A stretch of 64,000 nucleotides of DNA from Lepidostoma basale (taxonomy: Eukaryota; Arthropoda; Insecta; Trichoptera; Lepidostomatidae): contig JAHDVF020000727.1 of NCBI GenBank assembly GCA_022606425.2, positions 1,205,660 through 1,269,659 on the forward strand. Reading direction: 5' to 3'. A program made the position numbers and the translations under genes. The notes under the pieces are model-generated. The model saw only the letters and a program-made list of their open reading frames with translations, searched no databases and was not told where the DNA came from. Positions 31,901-42,416 of this stretch are shown one piece after another. Numbering within the stretch: the stretch's first letter is position 1; each line of letters opens with the position of its first letter.

Positions 31901-32277
31901 TGCAATTAAATTAACCGCATAGTGGTGAAAAACAAGGTGCAGTGTTTGTATTTTAAATACAAATACTAATAAAAAAAATGTAAATGTCTTACCACAAAGT
32001 GAATGCTGCAAACGAAAATTTAAAGATTAGGTTCACTAAAAAATTACCAAAAATTAGAAGGTTCTCTTGATGGTGGAATGAAACTAAATATAATAAGAGA
32101 TATCCACGAAAAATAATTAATATACTCGTACGTGTGTATATAATTTAAGTCACCATTATTTTACTAGGGAATACCTTGAAAAACGGGATATAAAAGGAAT
32201 AATAAAAATCCAATATTTATTTATTCCAAAATACGATTAAATCTGGCTATAGCATGTGATGTTTTTGTTAAAGTTAT

Positions 32278-32506
32278 TTATTGTTTATTGAACAAAAATG
32301 TAAAACTCCATATTCAATATACAATATAATATGAATAAAAACGTCTGTCATCTAGGAGTTTTATTATATTTTAGATGGAATGACATGTTTCGCCCTTCTA
32401 AGGTATTATCAATGACATTTGAAAATGCCTTAGAAGGGCGAAACATTTTATTCCATCTAAAATATCTAGAAGACAGACGCTTTCATTCATATTAATTATT
32501 TTTGTT
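32278..32506. repeat. palindromic element, family HP-B, copy 8
   Basis: Both arms well kept: TGACATGTTTCGCCCTTCTA and AGAAGGGCGAAACATTTTAT. The TTGATAA box is altered here (TTGAAAA on the right arm). Confidence 0.75.
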
Positions 32507-32879
32507 TAATTTTTCATCCGAAACAAAAAATAAGTCGACATTGGAAATTTTTATCTTCTCATTTATTATCTTACACAAAACCTCAGAAATCGTACCTTCT
32601 CAATATTAAATAATAATAATAATAAATACAAAAACTAATCTATGAAACAGCCCAAAATGTATACACTATGTACATAAAAATATTTGTAAACAATCTGTAT
32701 CAAAAATTTACTTTCAAAAGAATTAAAGTTCAAACTTTCTTTATACTTATAGTATTATTAAAGAATCTCTCGAGAAAGTCCAAATCTAAAATATAATATA
32801 ATATGGTATTGCTGTTAAGAAAGTACTTGAAATATTCAAAAGGAATAAAAATAATATTAGAAATAATTAATCTTCTTCT
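32507..32879. other. AT-rich sequence, nothing recognised
   Basis: Low-complexity A/T-rich DNA between the HP-B copy and the retroelement tail. Confidence 0.4.
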
Positions 32880-33400
32880 TCTTCACTTTTGGTAGACTCA
32901 GGAGTCTGTTATTTCAGGCGGGTCCTCTCGCGACGCTGAACTCCAGCTTTCTCTCCACCGTTTCGGGGGTCTTCCTGGTCGGCGTTGTCCGTTTGGCGTT
33001 CCATGGAGAGCTATGTATGGTATTCTATTTGAGCTCATTCTTTCTACATGTTGATGCCAGTATCGCCGTCTTTGACGTCCCCATCTGGCCACATCTTCGA
33101 CCTCGCAGATTTCTCGGATTGCTGGATTCCCAACTCGATCACGCAGGGCTCTGCCAGCCACAGCGCGGAGTGTTTTCATCTCGGTTGTCCCAGCATGCTC
33201 CCGTCCTGACAGCGTCTGCCCTCGATTCAATGCCATATGTGAGGATTGGTCGCACACAGGTCTTATAAATGCGCACCTTGCTGTCAGCCCTCATGTCCCT
33301 GTTTCTCCATATGACATATTTTAGGCAGCCTGCAACCGCTGCAGCCTTATCTACCTGTGACCTTACTTCTCTAGGGAGGTCATTAGAGCTAGTTACTTCT
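32880..33400 (-). pseudogene. non-LTR retrotransposon 3' end, minus
   Basis: The minus strand reads LKYVIWRNRDMRADSKVRIY, KTCVRPILTYGIESRADAVR, then after a frameshift EMKTLRAVAGRALRDRVGNP, HVERMSSNRIPYIALHGTP and RRPGRPPKRWRESWSS. It ends in (GAA)n at about 32873-32884. Same lineage as 1340-1695. Confidence 0.8.
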
Positions 33401-33404
33401 ATAT

Positions 33405-33860
33405 ATACTCGTATATGTAAATCTCGCAACGTCCATAGAAAGATAAAAATCACTGTATACAAGACCGTAATTCGGACAGTATTGCCGTATGGCTGCGAGG
33501 CTCTGACTTTGATGGTAAAAGTGGCGAAACTGCTGGACACCTTCGAAAGAAAGGTGCTGCGACGAATATGTGGACCCGCGAGAGAAGGAAAGCAATGGCG
33601 TATTCGACGCAACGATGAACTGTATTCCATGTACGAAGCCCTCAACATATCCACGCATTAAAGCTACAAAGATTGAGATAGGCTGGACATGTACAGAGGA
33701 TGCCGAACTCACGGATCCGCATTATGACTGGCCCGGGCGGAAGGAAAAGGGTTGGAAGACCAAGGCTGAAGTGGGAGGAGGAAGTAAATATATGGCCGAG
33801 CCATAGAGGGCTCCCTCCGCTTACCCGAAGCTGTTATAGGCGCAGCGGCGCCTTTCGTCA
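33405..33860 (+). pseudogene. non-LTR retrotransposon 3' end, plus, head-to-head with the previous
   Basis: Reads KIKITVYKTVIRTVLPYGCE, ALTLMVKVAKLLDTFERKVL and RRICGPAREGKQWRIRRNDE, then after a frameshift HVQRMPNSRI and KRVGRPRLKWEEEV. Both this and the minus fragment are 5'-truncated and meet near 33400. Confidence 0.75.
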
Positions 33861-33949
33861 GCTTCACTCGTGCACTCCCTAGGCCCGTCCCCCGTCCATG
33901 CGGGACTTAATAATAATAATAATATATGTAAATTTGCAACCAAGGGGGA

Positions 33950-34110
33950 CCCAGACCAAATTTAAGGAGGAAGTAAAGAGGGATGCAGCACAACTTCTTC
34001 GTGTACAGAACTGGAGGACGACTGCTGAGGACAGGGACTGCTGGAGATGAGAGTTGACAGAGGCCAAGACTCGACATGGGCTGTAGCACCATCAGGAGAA
34101 GAAAACATCA
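33950..34110 (+). pseudogene. non-LTR retrotransposon tail (related to 28660-28850)
   Basis: In broken frames encodes EEVKRDAAQLLRVQNWRTTA, EDRDCWR and EAKTRHGL, ending in GAGAAGAAAA. Confidence 0.65.
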
Positions 34111-34159
34111 TATAAATAATTTGTAAATAAGGTAATTTTTCTCTTGTCAAATGAAGTCT

Positions 34160-34545
34160 GGACGGTGGTCTAGGGCAGTGTTCCGCAAAGTTTTATCACC
34201 CACGGCACACCTAAGTTCTTCCTAGAATTCCGCGGCACACCAAAAGCTAAAATTCGATCTGGACGTAGACGTCGATCAGCTCGGGAGACGTTGGTAACCT
34301 TTTTTTTGCCATCAACTTCCGGCCAGTAGAAATCTGCGGACCTTAAAAAAAGATCACCAACGTTCAGACAAAATATTTTTTTCTTTGTGTATTTGGCCAC
34401 GGCACACCTGATCCGGCTCACGGCATACCAGTGTGCCGCGGCACACCGTTTGCGGAACACTGGTCTAGGGGACGTAATGCTTGACACCTGATCCAGAGAA
34501 CGTCTCTCTCAACTTATCTCTAACGAGCTATTGTATCTACTCACA
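34160..34545 (+). repeat. tRNA-derived SINE S1, split by a hAT MITE
   Basis: Left piece GGACGGTGGTCTAGGG ends at 34175; right piece resumes GTCTAGGGGACGTAATGCTT at 34463 and runs to about 34545. Diverged from the copy at 6805. Confidence 0.75.
34176..34462. mobile_element. hAT-type MITE, 287 bp, with exact 8-bp duplication
   Basis: Left end CAGTGTTCCGCAAAGTTTTA, right end the complement of CAGTGTTCCGCAAACGGTGT. GTCTAGGG is present at 34168-34175 and 34463-34470. CACGGCACACC repeats lie just inside both ends, a design seen in many arthropod hAT MITEs. Non-autonomous. Inserted in an S1 SINE. Confidence 0.9.
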
Positions 34546-34608
34546 TTCAGTATAATTATGAACAAATTGAAATACTATTAACTAAAAATCTTCTATTTAA
34601 CATACACA

Positions 34609-34621
34609 CATACACACACAC

Positions 34622-34676
<55 letters not shown>
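34609..34676. repeat. (CA)n microsatellite
   Basis: About 33 CA units with a few TA and CG interruptions. Confidence 0.95.
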
Positions 34677-34677
<1 letters not shown>

Positions 34678-34679
34678 TT

Positions 34680-35157
34680 GTCCAAAAATGAAATTCATCT
34701 TATTTATTTGGCTTTAAATTTTTATTTCTTTATGCATAATCATGTTACACAGTTAATTAAGAAATAAAAAATATTACGCAATTTGATAGCTATTTTTGTC
34801 TGTAAAATAAATATGATTATAAAAAAAATCGTGATATCGTTTACGTCGTGGAAGCAGGTAGGAGGGGTATTCTTATATGATTTTCTATACTTATATCAAT
34901 TGTGATGTTTTGATAATGCGTTCATAAAAGCGAATAACAACCATAACAATCTAGCAAAGAACGAACTTCAAAACTGAAAATGACGTCAAATTTAGAAATA
35001 ATTATGTGGTTACGGTGATTAAGCATTGGCGGTGTTAAACATATTAGTTAATACTCTGCTTGTCCCACTTATAACGTATGTTCTGATGATGACGATTTAT
35101 CATATTAATAATAAAAACAATTGATAAACAAATGAAGAAAGAATGGTAAAAAATTAT
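34680..35157. other. AT-rich sequence, nothing firm
   Basis: A tiny LINE-A scrap (AATGAAGAAAGAATGGTAAA) sits at about 35132-35152. Otherwise unassigned. Confidence 0.4.
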
Positions 35158-35402
35158 AGTCTACTGTTTTAGCCGAAAAACTATGATACTTCAACATTAT
35201 TACTGTTAAAATTTAAAGCACTGTTATAATATCACAATTTCTTTTAATTCACTGACAGTGTCGTGACAGCTGTTTCGCCAACCGATGTTGGTATCATCAG
35301 GTGTTATTGTAACACCTGTTCAGTCGCGTTCATGTCGCGACACTCTCAGTGAATTAAAAGAAATTATGATATTATAACAGTGTTTTTAATTTTAACTAGA
35401 AA
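35158..35402. repeat. palindromic element, family HP-C, copy 4
   Basis: Arms ATCACAATTTCTTTTAATTC with complement AATTAAAAGAAATTATGATA; left border TTTTAGCCGAAAAACTATGA. Motif in the left arm on the minus strand. Confidence 0.75.
35265..35300 (-). ncRNA. hammerhead-like motif (HP-C, copy 4)
   Basis: Minus-strand order: CTGATGA (35294-35300), T, an A-C mismatch, stem CCAAC/GTTGG, GAAAC (35272-35276), AGCT, GTC (35265-35267). Boxes intact, stem II base weakened. Confidence 0.5.
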
Positions 35403-35522
35403 TTGAGGAAGGCCAGGGAAAATGTGGCACGGTCAAGTAAATCGTTTGTCAGGAAAGAATAATGTAGCAGTCCATTATTTCTGCCTACCCCTTCGGAGAG
35501 ACGGGGTGATGGTTTGTTGTTG
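35398..35522 (+). repeat. LINE-A 3' terminus with internal deletion
   Basis: TTGAGGAAGGCCAGGGAAAA joins directly to TTTGTCAGGAAAGAATAATG, losing the region between. Ends GGGGTGATGGTTTGTTG. Confidence 0.65.
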
Positions 35523-35886
35523 TAATAAAAACAATCTTATAAAAGTGATATTTACATTCTACATTCAGACTTTTTTTTTAATATTCTAAGTTTGTTTCCA
35601 TTTTTATGTGCTTTTGTTTTAATATCAAGGAACTAGGGAATTTAAAAATAAAAATTAAAATGAAGTTTGACCCTCCCTACGACTCCGCCTGACCGCAGTG
35701 ACGATGTGACATAGTACGAACTACAGACGAGAGAAAGTTGGTCCATGTGTGGTGGTGAGTACTGGAGATTTATTAGAAACACAGGAGTGCAGTAAGAAGG
35801 CACTTTGTCGCAGTGAAAAATCAGTCATACAGATTTTAAAATAATTTTAAATCAACTATTTATTAAATAATCTGAATTTTAAATAA
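35523..35886. other. intergenic, unassigned
   Basis: A less AT-rich patch at 35660-35780 has no recognised content. Confidence 0.3.
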
Positions 35887-36357
35887 AAACTAACTAACTA
35901 ACTAACGATCACGACGTCTCCCCGAAGGGGTAGGCAGAAATAATGGACTGCAACACACTTCTTTCCTGACATATTTCTCTCGCTTCCTCCACATTTATAC
36001 ATCGTGTCATGCACGCGCGTCGATATCTCTGACTCCTGATTTGGCCGACATTCAATATTTGATTTATTTGATCGTGCCACGTTTTCCTCGGTCTTCCTCT
36101 ATTTCTGGTTCCATTTACATCGTTAACATATATTTTTTTACCATTCTTTCCTCATTCATTCTTTCCATATGTCCAAACCATCTTAATGATCCTTTCATTA
36201 TTTTGTTCATGACACCACCATTCGCACCACATTCACTTCTTATATTTTCATTCGACACACTATCATACACAGAGTATTCACACATTCGTCTAAGAGATCT
36301 CATTTCTGCTGCATTTATTCTACTTTCATCCTTCTTTTGCCATGCTTCGCTGAATAA
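35887..36357 (-). repeat. LINE-A 3' end, TTAG subtype, minus
   Basis: (AACT)n at 35888-35904, then GATCACGACGTCTCCCCGAA. The minus strand keeps MRSLRRMCEYSVYDSVSNEN and GSLRWFGHMERMNEERMVKK open. Confidence 0.85.
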
Positions 36358-36637
36358 ATTTTAAATCATAATATAAATAGGCTAAAACCCGAATGTCATC
36401 AAAAAAGAGTACGAGAATATTTTGAATACGAGAGAGCGAGAGAAAAATATTTCGATTCTCTGCGAAAATAATTCGAAGTACACACGATGCGCATTCCCGA
36501 GAACGTTTCTGGATTATTTTGAATTTCGTTCTGATTATTGACGTATAATATTAAACAAACAAACAAACCATGAAACATAATGTAGAATTTGATTTACTTT
36601 CATCAGTATTTCACGGGTTATTACTATTATTATTATT

Positions 36638-36862
36638 ATTTTGAAACACTCTTTACACCACTACAGCGCAAGCCAAATTGATTTAAATGGTATACATGTA
36701 CCTATCATATTGATTATCATGATTTGTGATCGTATAGCCAATCTATCGCCATTTTATTGTCAGGTGAATCTTCACCAGACCAAACACAGTATGACAATCA
36801 CACTGCCATTGCCGGGGATCGAACTCGAGACCTTCGGTTTGAACGAGCTTGCCACCCTACTA
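36638..36862 (-). repeat. tRNA-derived SINE, family S2, copy 1
   Basis: Shares ATTGATTATCATGA, CTATCGCCATTTTATTGTCA and CAGACCAAACACAGTATGAC with the copy at 52104-52348, whose head has clear A and B boxes. The head here is diverged (GATCGAACTCGAGACC is the B-box complement). Confidence 0.7.
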
Positions 36863-37629
36863 CAATAGTTGTCAAATGTGTATAAGAAACTCAATCGTTT
36901 GTGTACAAGAAACTAACGTTTAATACACTTTAACACTTTGGAGCTAACTCACAACATCATTGGAGCTATAGAATCCTAGATTTTTGTAACCTTTGACCTT
37001 GAATAATTTACGCCGCAGACAATAAATTTTATGAGAATTTTGAGACAACTTTTAGAACATCAAAATGAAGGTGTATACGAGTTTCCAGCTTATTATCTCT
37101 CATTACGAGATGCACCCCTTTTTTGCTTAAATGACTGGACTATTCGGTAGCCTGGTGGATTAAAACCTGAAGATGCCAGCAAACTGCCAAACCCGATTTT
37201 TTAAATATATCATTTTCACTGTGGCATTATTGTTGCAGAAACCGGCCAGTAAAAATAATTAAATTTATTGGATGTTTTATTTATAACTTAATTTATGCAA
37301 AATAATTTATTTATCCACACAAAAATAGATTTTACTTCTTGCAAACAATTCAACACGATTTACATGGAGTTATTGATGATTTTTCTTTACAATTGATTTT
37401 TTTAAAGAATGCTTTTGTTATTAAACGATTATATTTAAAAAAAACTAAAAGAAATTGCATTTTTAATTAAATAAGCATGTCGTGCTTCAACATACATAAC
37501 TTAAGGCAACAGATTTATCTCTATAAAGAATTACGGGTTTTGTTTTTTCTTACATCGTGCCATCTTTGCGATGTACACATGAAGATAGTCTTCAAGTCTA
37601 TAGATACATGGTCATCATTTCTTCAGCAT
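36863..37629. other. intergenic, upstream of the candidate promoter
   Basis: Nothing recognised. Confidence 0.35.
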
Positions 37630-37687
37630 TGGAAACAGACGAGGAGAAGGTCTGGGGATATGGGGGGTGGGGAGCGGAGGGGGAGCC

Positions 37688-37748
37688 TATTTAAACGCGG
37701 GACAGGGGTCGCCGCTAATAGTCGTGTGAGAATCCTCAACATACCAAG
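37688..37748 (+). promoter_or_regulatory. candidate TATA promoter and leader exon
   Basis: A G-rich island (about 37630-37720) in AT-rich DNA contains TATTTAAA at 37688-37695. About 25-33 bases later comes a short stretch ending AACATACCAAG|GTGAGT, a strong splice donor (GT at 37749-37750). This is the layout of a TATA promoter with a 30-base non-coding first exon. The next plus-strand gene, the small secreted peptide, has a splice acceptor just 4 bases before its ATG (50081-50082), so it needs such a leader exon upstream. The link over 12.3 kb is inference. Confidence 0.4.
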
Positions 37749-37889
37749 GTGAGTCCTGTTAATTTGATTTGTTTATCAACATTTATTTTTTAAACATTTA
37801 CCCTCTATCGGTATGAAGGGTAAAAACATTAAAAGATGCAGGACTTAAGCGACAATTTTAATATAAATAATAAAGAATATTAGCTTCGA

Positions 37890-38070
37890 TATTATAAGCG
37901 TCCATTTTCTGTAAGATTCATTACATTTTATGGGATGTACAAATTTTGCCTTGCAAGGACTATTCATCAAATATGATGGATTGTTTGTTAATACTCTCAA
38001 CGTACCAAAAACTTTACAAAACGTTTTTAATTATAAACAATTCAGTTTTACTTCATTGTTTAAGAACAAT
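37890..38070. repeat. decayed HP-B element
   Basis: Retains CATTTTCTGTAAGATTCATT, ATTTTATGGGATGTAC and the terminal TTGTTTAAGAACAATAAATA. Hairpin lost. Confidence 0.5.
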
Positions 38071-39116
38071 AAATAGAAATGAGAATATTTTTATTTAACT
38101 TTATTTCATTATTAAATTTTTTGTTCCAATAACTGTGATTTAAATTTATTTTCTATTATTTTATTACTCTGAGTATATGTTATTATAAAATATTAAAATG
38201 ATTTTTGATAGCTTCGTGTTTAAATTTTGTATGTTATCAGAATTCTGTGATTTTGAGCGTTATAATACATATAAACTCCACTCAAAATATAATGATTCTA
38301 TTAATGTTTAACCCCTCTTATTAGTGACATACAAACGAGAATAGTTATCACTATTTAAAAAAAAAACTTGCATATAATACTCAAGGACAGTTTGTCACTG
38401 AAACAGCTAGAGAATATATAGCTGCGGTAGAATCTAACTAAAATAATACAACACTCTTCACGTGTTAGAATTACTAATGTGTATTGGTTTTACCACTATA
38501 TTATTATTAGCTCATAGGTATCCAACGGGGGAGGATTCGGCCCCCAGTGTTTTAATTTATTAAAAATACAAAACACCCAAATTTTCTTATTTTAAAATAA
38601 GGATTAAAAATGTCAAATTATCTTTTGGTATGCTTATATAATACCTAATTCGGCTTGGTTTTGTCAGTGACAAGTCTTTGCAACTTGGTGAGCAGACACG
38701 CGATTCAAGCAATATTCTATAGATAAATACATTAAATATTGATAATGGGTAACACTATTCTAATATTTGATATAACTATTATGGGAGAGAGGGCATTGGA
38801 TTTTCTTTCAATGTAAAGCGGGCGGGCGGTGGTCCAAAAGAGCTGAGAACCAGATGTTAAATAATTCAACATTTTTATTTGAAATAGTACAGCTGAAAAA
38901 ACGGTTATTTGTCTAAATTAAAGCTTTGGTGTTTAATTAATGTTGTGAATGATGTACATTTTTAGAAGCTAATATACCGTGTTTTTTGGCGATTAGACGC
39001 ATCAGACGCACCCCAAAATTTATCTATCAGTTCTTAGAAAAAAATAAAGTTTTGGACGATAAGACGCACACCAAATTTTTTGAGTAAAAATGTGAGTCTT
39101 ATGGTCCGAAAAATAA

Positions 39117-39265
39117 GTTATATTACATATATAGAAGTGACATATTTCGCCTAGCTCTGGCTTTATTAAATATTCATCATTATCAGTTATATTTCACTCC
39201 ATTAAAATAAATAAAATCTTCCAGAAATCGCACGTTTTTTTTCAATATTAATTACCCCGTGTAGA
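39117..39265. repeat. decayed HP-B element
   Basis: Keeps AGAAGTGACATATTTCGCCT and part of the right arm. Confidence 0.5.
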
Positions 39266-40084
39266 CTTTTACACCATAGATTATACAATAATCAATGAAT
39301 TTTGCTCGTTAAGTTATTTATAAATAGCTATACATGATCTCAGCAATTTAATTTCAAATCAATTTATGATATGAAAAAATAAAATAAACATAGAATATGA
39401 GTTTGATAACGAGAATTAACTTGGGATATCCACCTTATATTTATTATAGAATGATATAAAACTTCGGATATCATATATCTCGAATTGGATTTTTATATGA
39501 CCATAAAAGAAGATTCTATCAATTTATATTTATACATTCTTCGACATCCTAAACATAATAAACTTTCGTTTACTGTTTTAATTGGTTTCAAATCATATAA
39601 AGTTTATTCATGTTGCTCAGTACAATTTCTATTCCTCTCTGATGGGCAATTAAAAACCTTCCATACGAATATCTAATTCGCTGAACAGGTTATCCATATT
39701 AGAAATTATTAACTGGAGTATTCGAATCAGGTTTGATAAAGCCAGATATCGTTCGATCGCCTCTCTAACGATTAAATATTTAGGACTTACTTATGTTCAA
39801 CATTGACGAACCCAATCGGTATCAAAGATAAAATCAATGTGAGAAGTGTAGAAGAACAAATATGAATATATTTTCTACTTATATGTTAGGTACATTTGTA
39901 ATATGTGAAAACGTATAAAAAAATCTTAGATAATTTGTGAAATTTACAGTACACATTATTTTTATAAAAAAACCAACAGCAAATTTTGCACTTATTCAAG
40001 ATTTTCGGTAGTTTAAATTGGTTTAGAGCAAAGTGCAACAATTTTTGCTGGTTCTTGGGATGCCACTTCGACCTTTAATGTGAT

Positions 40085-40310
40085 AGTTTCCGGTGTTCAC
40101 ATTTGTATACAGCAGATTATTTGAACCCAATTTATGTATACAACTTTTTAGCTGTTGTCCTCATGACATGTGATAAGTCACCAATCTATTGCCGTTTTAT
40201 TATCACGTGAATTCTACTTCAGACCAATGACAGTGTGACAATCATACTGCCATCGCGCATCGCTGGGAATCGAATCCGTTTCCCTCGATGTGGCAGTTAT
40301 GCCTGTTGCC
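40085..40310 (-). repeat. tRNA-derived SINE, family S2, copy 2 (decayed)
   Basis: Has CAATCTATTGCCGTTTTATT, CAGACCAATGACAGTGTGAC and GGGAATCGAATCCG (B-box complement). Confidence 0.65.
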
Positions 40311-40317
40311 ACTTTGC

Positions 40318-40565
40318 CACGAAGGCCGTCGATATTCAAGATATTCCAGTATCTTCTTCTCCGGTCTCAATCTAATGATTGGTCTGCAGCAAGGCGACGT
40401 ATCTCCTTTTCCACTCCACTCGGTCCTCGGCAACTCTCTTCAACTCCGCATAAGAGTTGCAGCCCAAATCTCGGCAAATCTGGTCTAGATACTCTTGGCG
40501 AGGTCGTCCTCTGCCAATCGATCCCTCGACCATTCCCTCCAACACATCATGCAGGAAACATTCAT
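40318..40565 (-). pseudogene. non-LTR retrotransposon tail, sixth lineage, minus
   Basis: The minus strand reads GRGRPRQEYLDQICRDLGCN, then SYAELKRVAEDRVEWKRRY, a clean tail of a non-LTR reverse transcriptase protein. Related in style to 51330-51745. Confidence 0.75.
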
Positions 40566-40699
40566 GTATAGTTAATGAATATATCTAATTGAAATGCTTA
40601 AGAATTTAGTTTTTAATGGTTCATCATTGGCATATATATTTTAATTAAACTTTTATTATTTATTATAAGAAATTAGGGGGCGAATCGAGAAGGGGATGG

Positions 40700-40782
40700 A
40701 GTTCCGCTTTGGTTAAAGTGTGGCTGTCCATTCTTTCTGCCAACCCCTTCGGGGAGACGGCGTGATGGTTAATTAGAAATAA
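40700..40782 (+). repeat. LINE-A 3' terminus
   Basis: GTCCATTCTTTCTGCCAACC through GACGGCGTGATGGTTAATTA. Confidence 0.7.
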
Positions 40783-41269
40783 GTATTAATAATTCTAAGT
40801 AACGTAGTAGTAAACATACTGTATTTTAGGAAATAATAACAATTTGATAAAGTCTAAAACTTTAATCATATATTATAATAAAATTTCATAATTCTTCACA
40901 TTGCCTTCACGTGTCTTTACATTCACATCAGTATTATTTACATTTAAATGTGTCAATACACTTGCACATAAAATGTTATGTACAGATCTAAGTAAACACG
41001 TTTTACAGACATCATTATTTTATGATCTTTTGCAATATTTTTTTAGCAAAGGTGAGATGATACAATAGTGAAATGAGTTTACAAATCAATAGTGAAGTAA
41101 CTCAATTATACAATTTTATATTTTAAAAGAAGTACTTTTCATATTGTTAAAAAATAAGCTATGTGCCCATTTCATTGATGGATGAGTATGAAAGATTTAG
41201 AATATACGAGTTTAATATAATATGATGTGAAACATTACTACATCTTTCTCTTTTTTCTTTTTTATATAC

Positions 41270-41545
41270 TTTGTATATACAACACTAACATTAAAAAAAA
41301 ATATTACACAGATACGTTTCGGACAACCAGTCCTTCTTCAGTGATACATATTATAGAGATACATATTTAAAATATCATATAAATGTTTACATGATTTGAA
41401 AACAATTTTATAATATTTTAAACATATTTAAAATATTATAAAATTGTACATACATATATCTTTATAATTTGTATCATTGAAGAAGGACTGGTTGTCAGAA
41501 ATATCTCTATGTATTTTAATTTTTTTTTATTGTTAGTGTTGAAAC
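41270..41545. repeat. palindromic element, family HP-E
   Basis: Left arm CAACACTAACATTAAAAAAA, ACAACCAGTCCTTCTTCA; right arm TGAAGAAGGACTGGTTGTCA and TTATTGTTAGTGTTG. The two arms are about 130 bases apart. Confidence 0.7.
41311..41341 (-). ncRNA. hammerhead-like motif (HP-E)
   Basis: Minus-strand order: CTGAAGA (41335-41341), extra A, stem GGAC/GTCC with loop TGGTT, GAAAC (41316-41320), then GTATC. The cleavage triplet would be GUA rather than GUC, which still fits NUH. Confidence 0.4.
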
Positions 41546-42264
41546 AGAAAAAGAGAAATAAAGGATCTATAGCACAAAGTATGGCGAACATAGAAGAAAT
41601 AACTACATCTGTTTAATGTTTGTAAATTTATTGAAATAGTTCTTTCCCAATTAATTTTAACACACTTTTCAACAGCATAATGAAAATATTTTTAATGAAG
41701 CAAATTTCTAGAAATATAAATTACCAGGGTGTTCGAATAATATATTTTAATTTTTCTTTAATTATTTAAGGTCACTTCTCTAACTTTGTTAATGGAATTT
41801 TTTAATAAAAACAATGTGAGGTTATGAATTTTAAGAATATTTTTATCGTTTCAAAAATATAATTTGACTACCCTACCTCCAGGTAACTTTCCGAGAAACA
41901 TGCTAAAAAAATACTTTTTTATTAATTAAATTTAATTATATATTAATTTTATTTTTTTAGATTACGAAACGTCAAAAACACGACCGCACGCTTCGCCTGC
42001 CTCTTGTAAAACTATCATACTTGTGAAGAATTGTACTCAAGTGCTGTTGGCACACGTGCATATCCCTAACGGCTTGTACATTTTAGGTACATTACTTTTT
42101 TCAAGCTCGTACGTGATACGGGATAGCGCATAATGGTACAGTCAAAGTGTGCGTATCGCGTACGTTCACATGCATAGGGCAGTTAATCTCAAAAAACGTA
42201 CCCAATGTAGACGTTACTGTTGCTGTTATATTAGTATCTTTGGAGGTTAACAGAGAAGATAATG

Positions 42265-42416
42265 TAGGCTGTAAAAGCACATTTTTGTTAAACTTAAGAC
42301 GTTATAATTATTTATTATTATTTTGGTCTAAAAAAGACGAACATCAAGAATATAAATCAATGGCATTAGAACTTATTTTATAATCTTCAAATTGCGCCGA
42401 AATTAGCTCATTATTA
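42265..42416 (-). repeat. SINE S1, minus, part 1 (interrupted by the mariner)
   Basis: GACGAACATCAAGAATATAA and TTAGCTCATTATTATTA match the S1 body. The head continues after the mariner at 43451 (AAGAAGGTATTGGATATCGG, GATCGTGTC), decayed. Confidence 0.65.

Larger units (their letters stand above)
31785..31945. repeat. palindromic element, family HP-D
   Basis: Nearly perfect palindrome: left arm CACTGCACTTGGTTTTTCAC then CACTATGCGGTTATTTTAAT; the right arm is its complement ending GGTGCAGTG. Centre near 31862. Each arm contains a hammerhead-like motif, one per strand. Only one copy of this family is in the window. Confidence 0.85.

Noticed and set aside
33269..33402. Plus open frame 33269-33661 as one continuous gene
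   Set aside because: Its first part is antisense to the minus-strand retroelement tail; only the part after about 33405 has RT-tail similarity.
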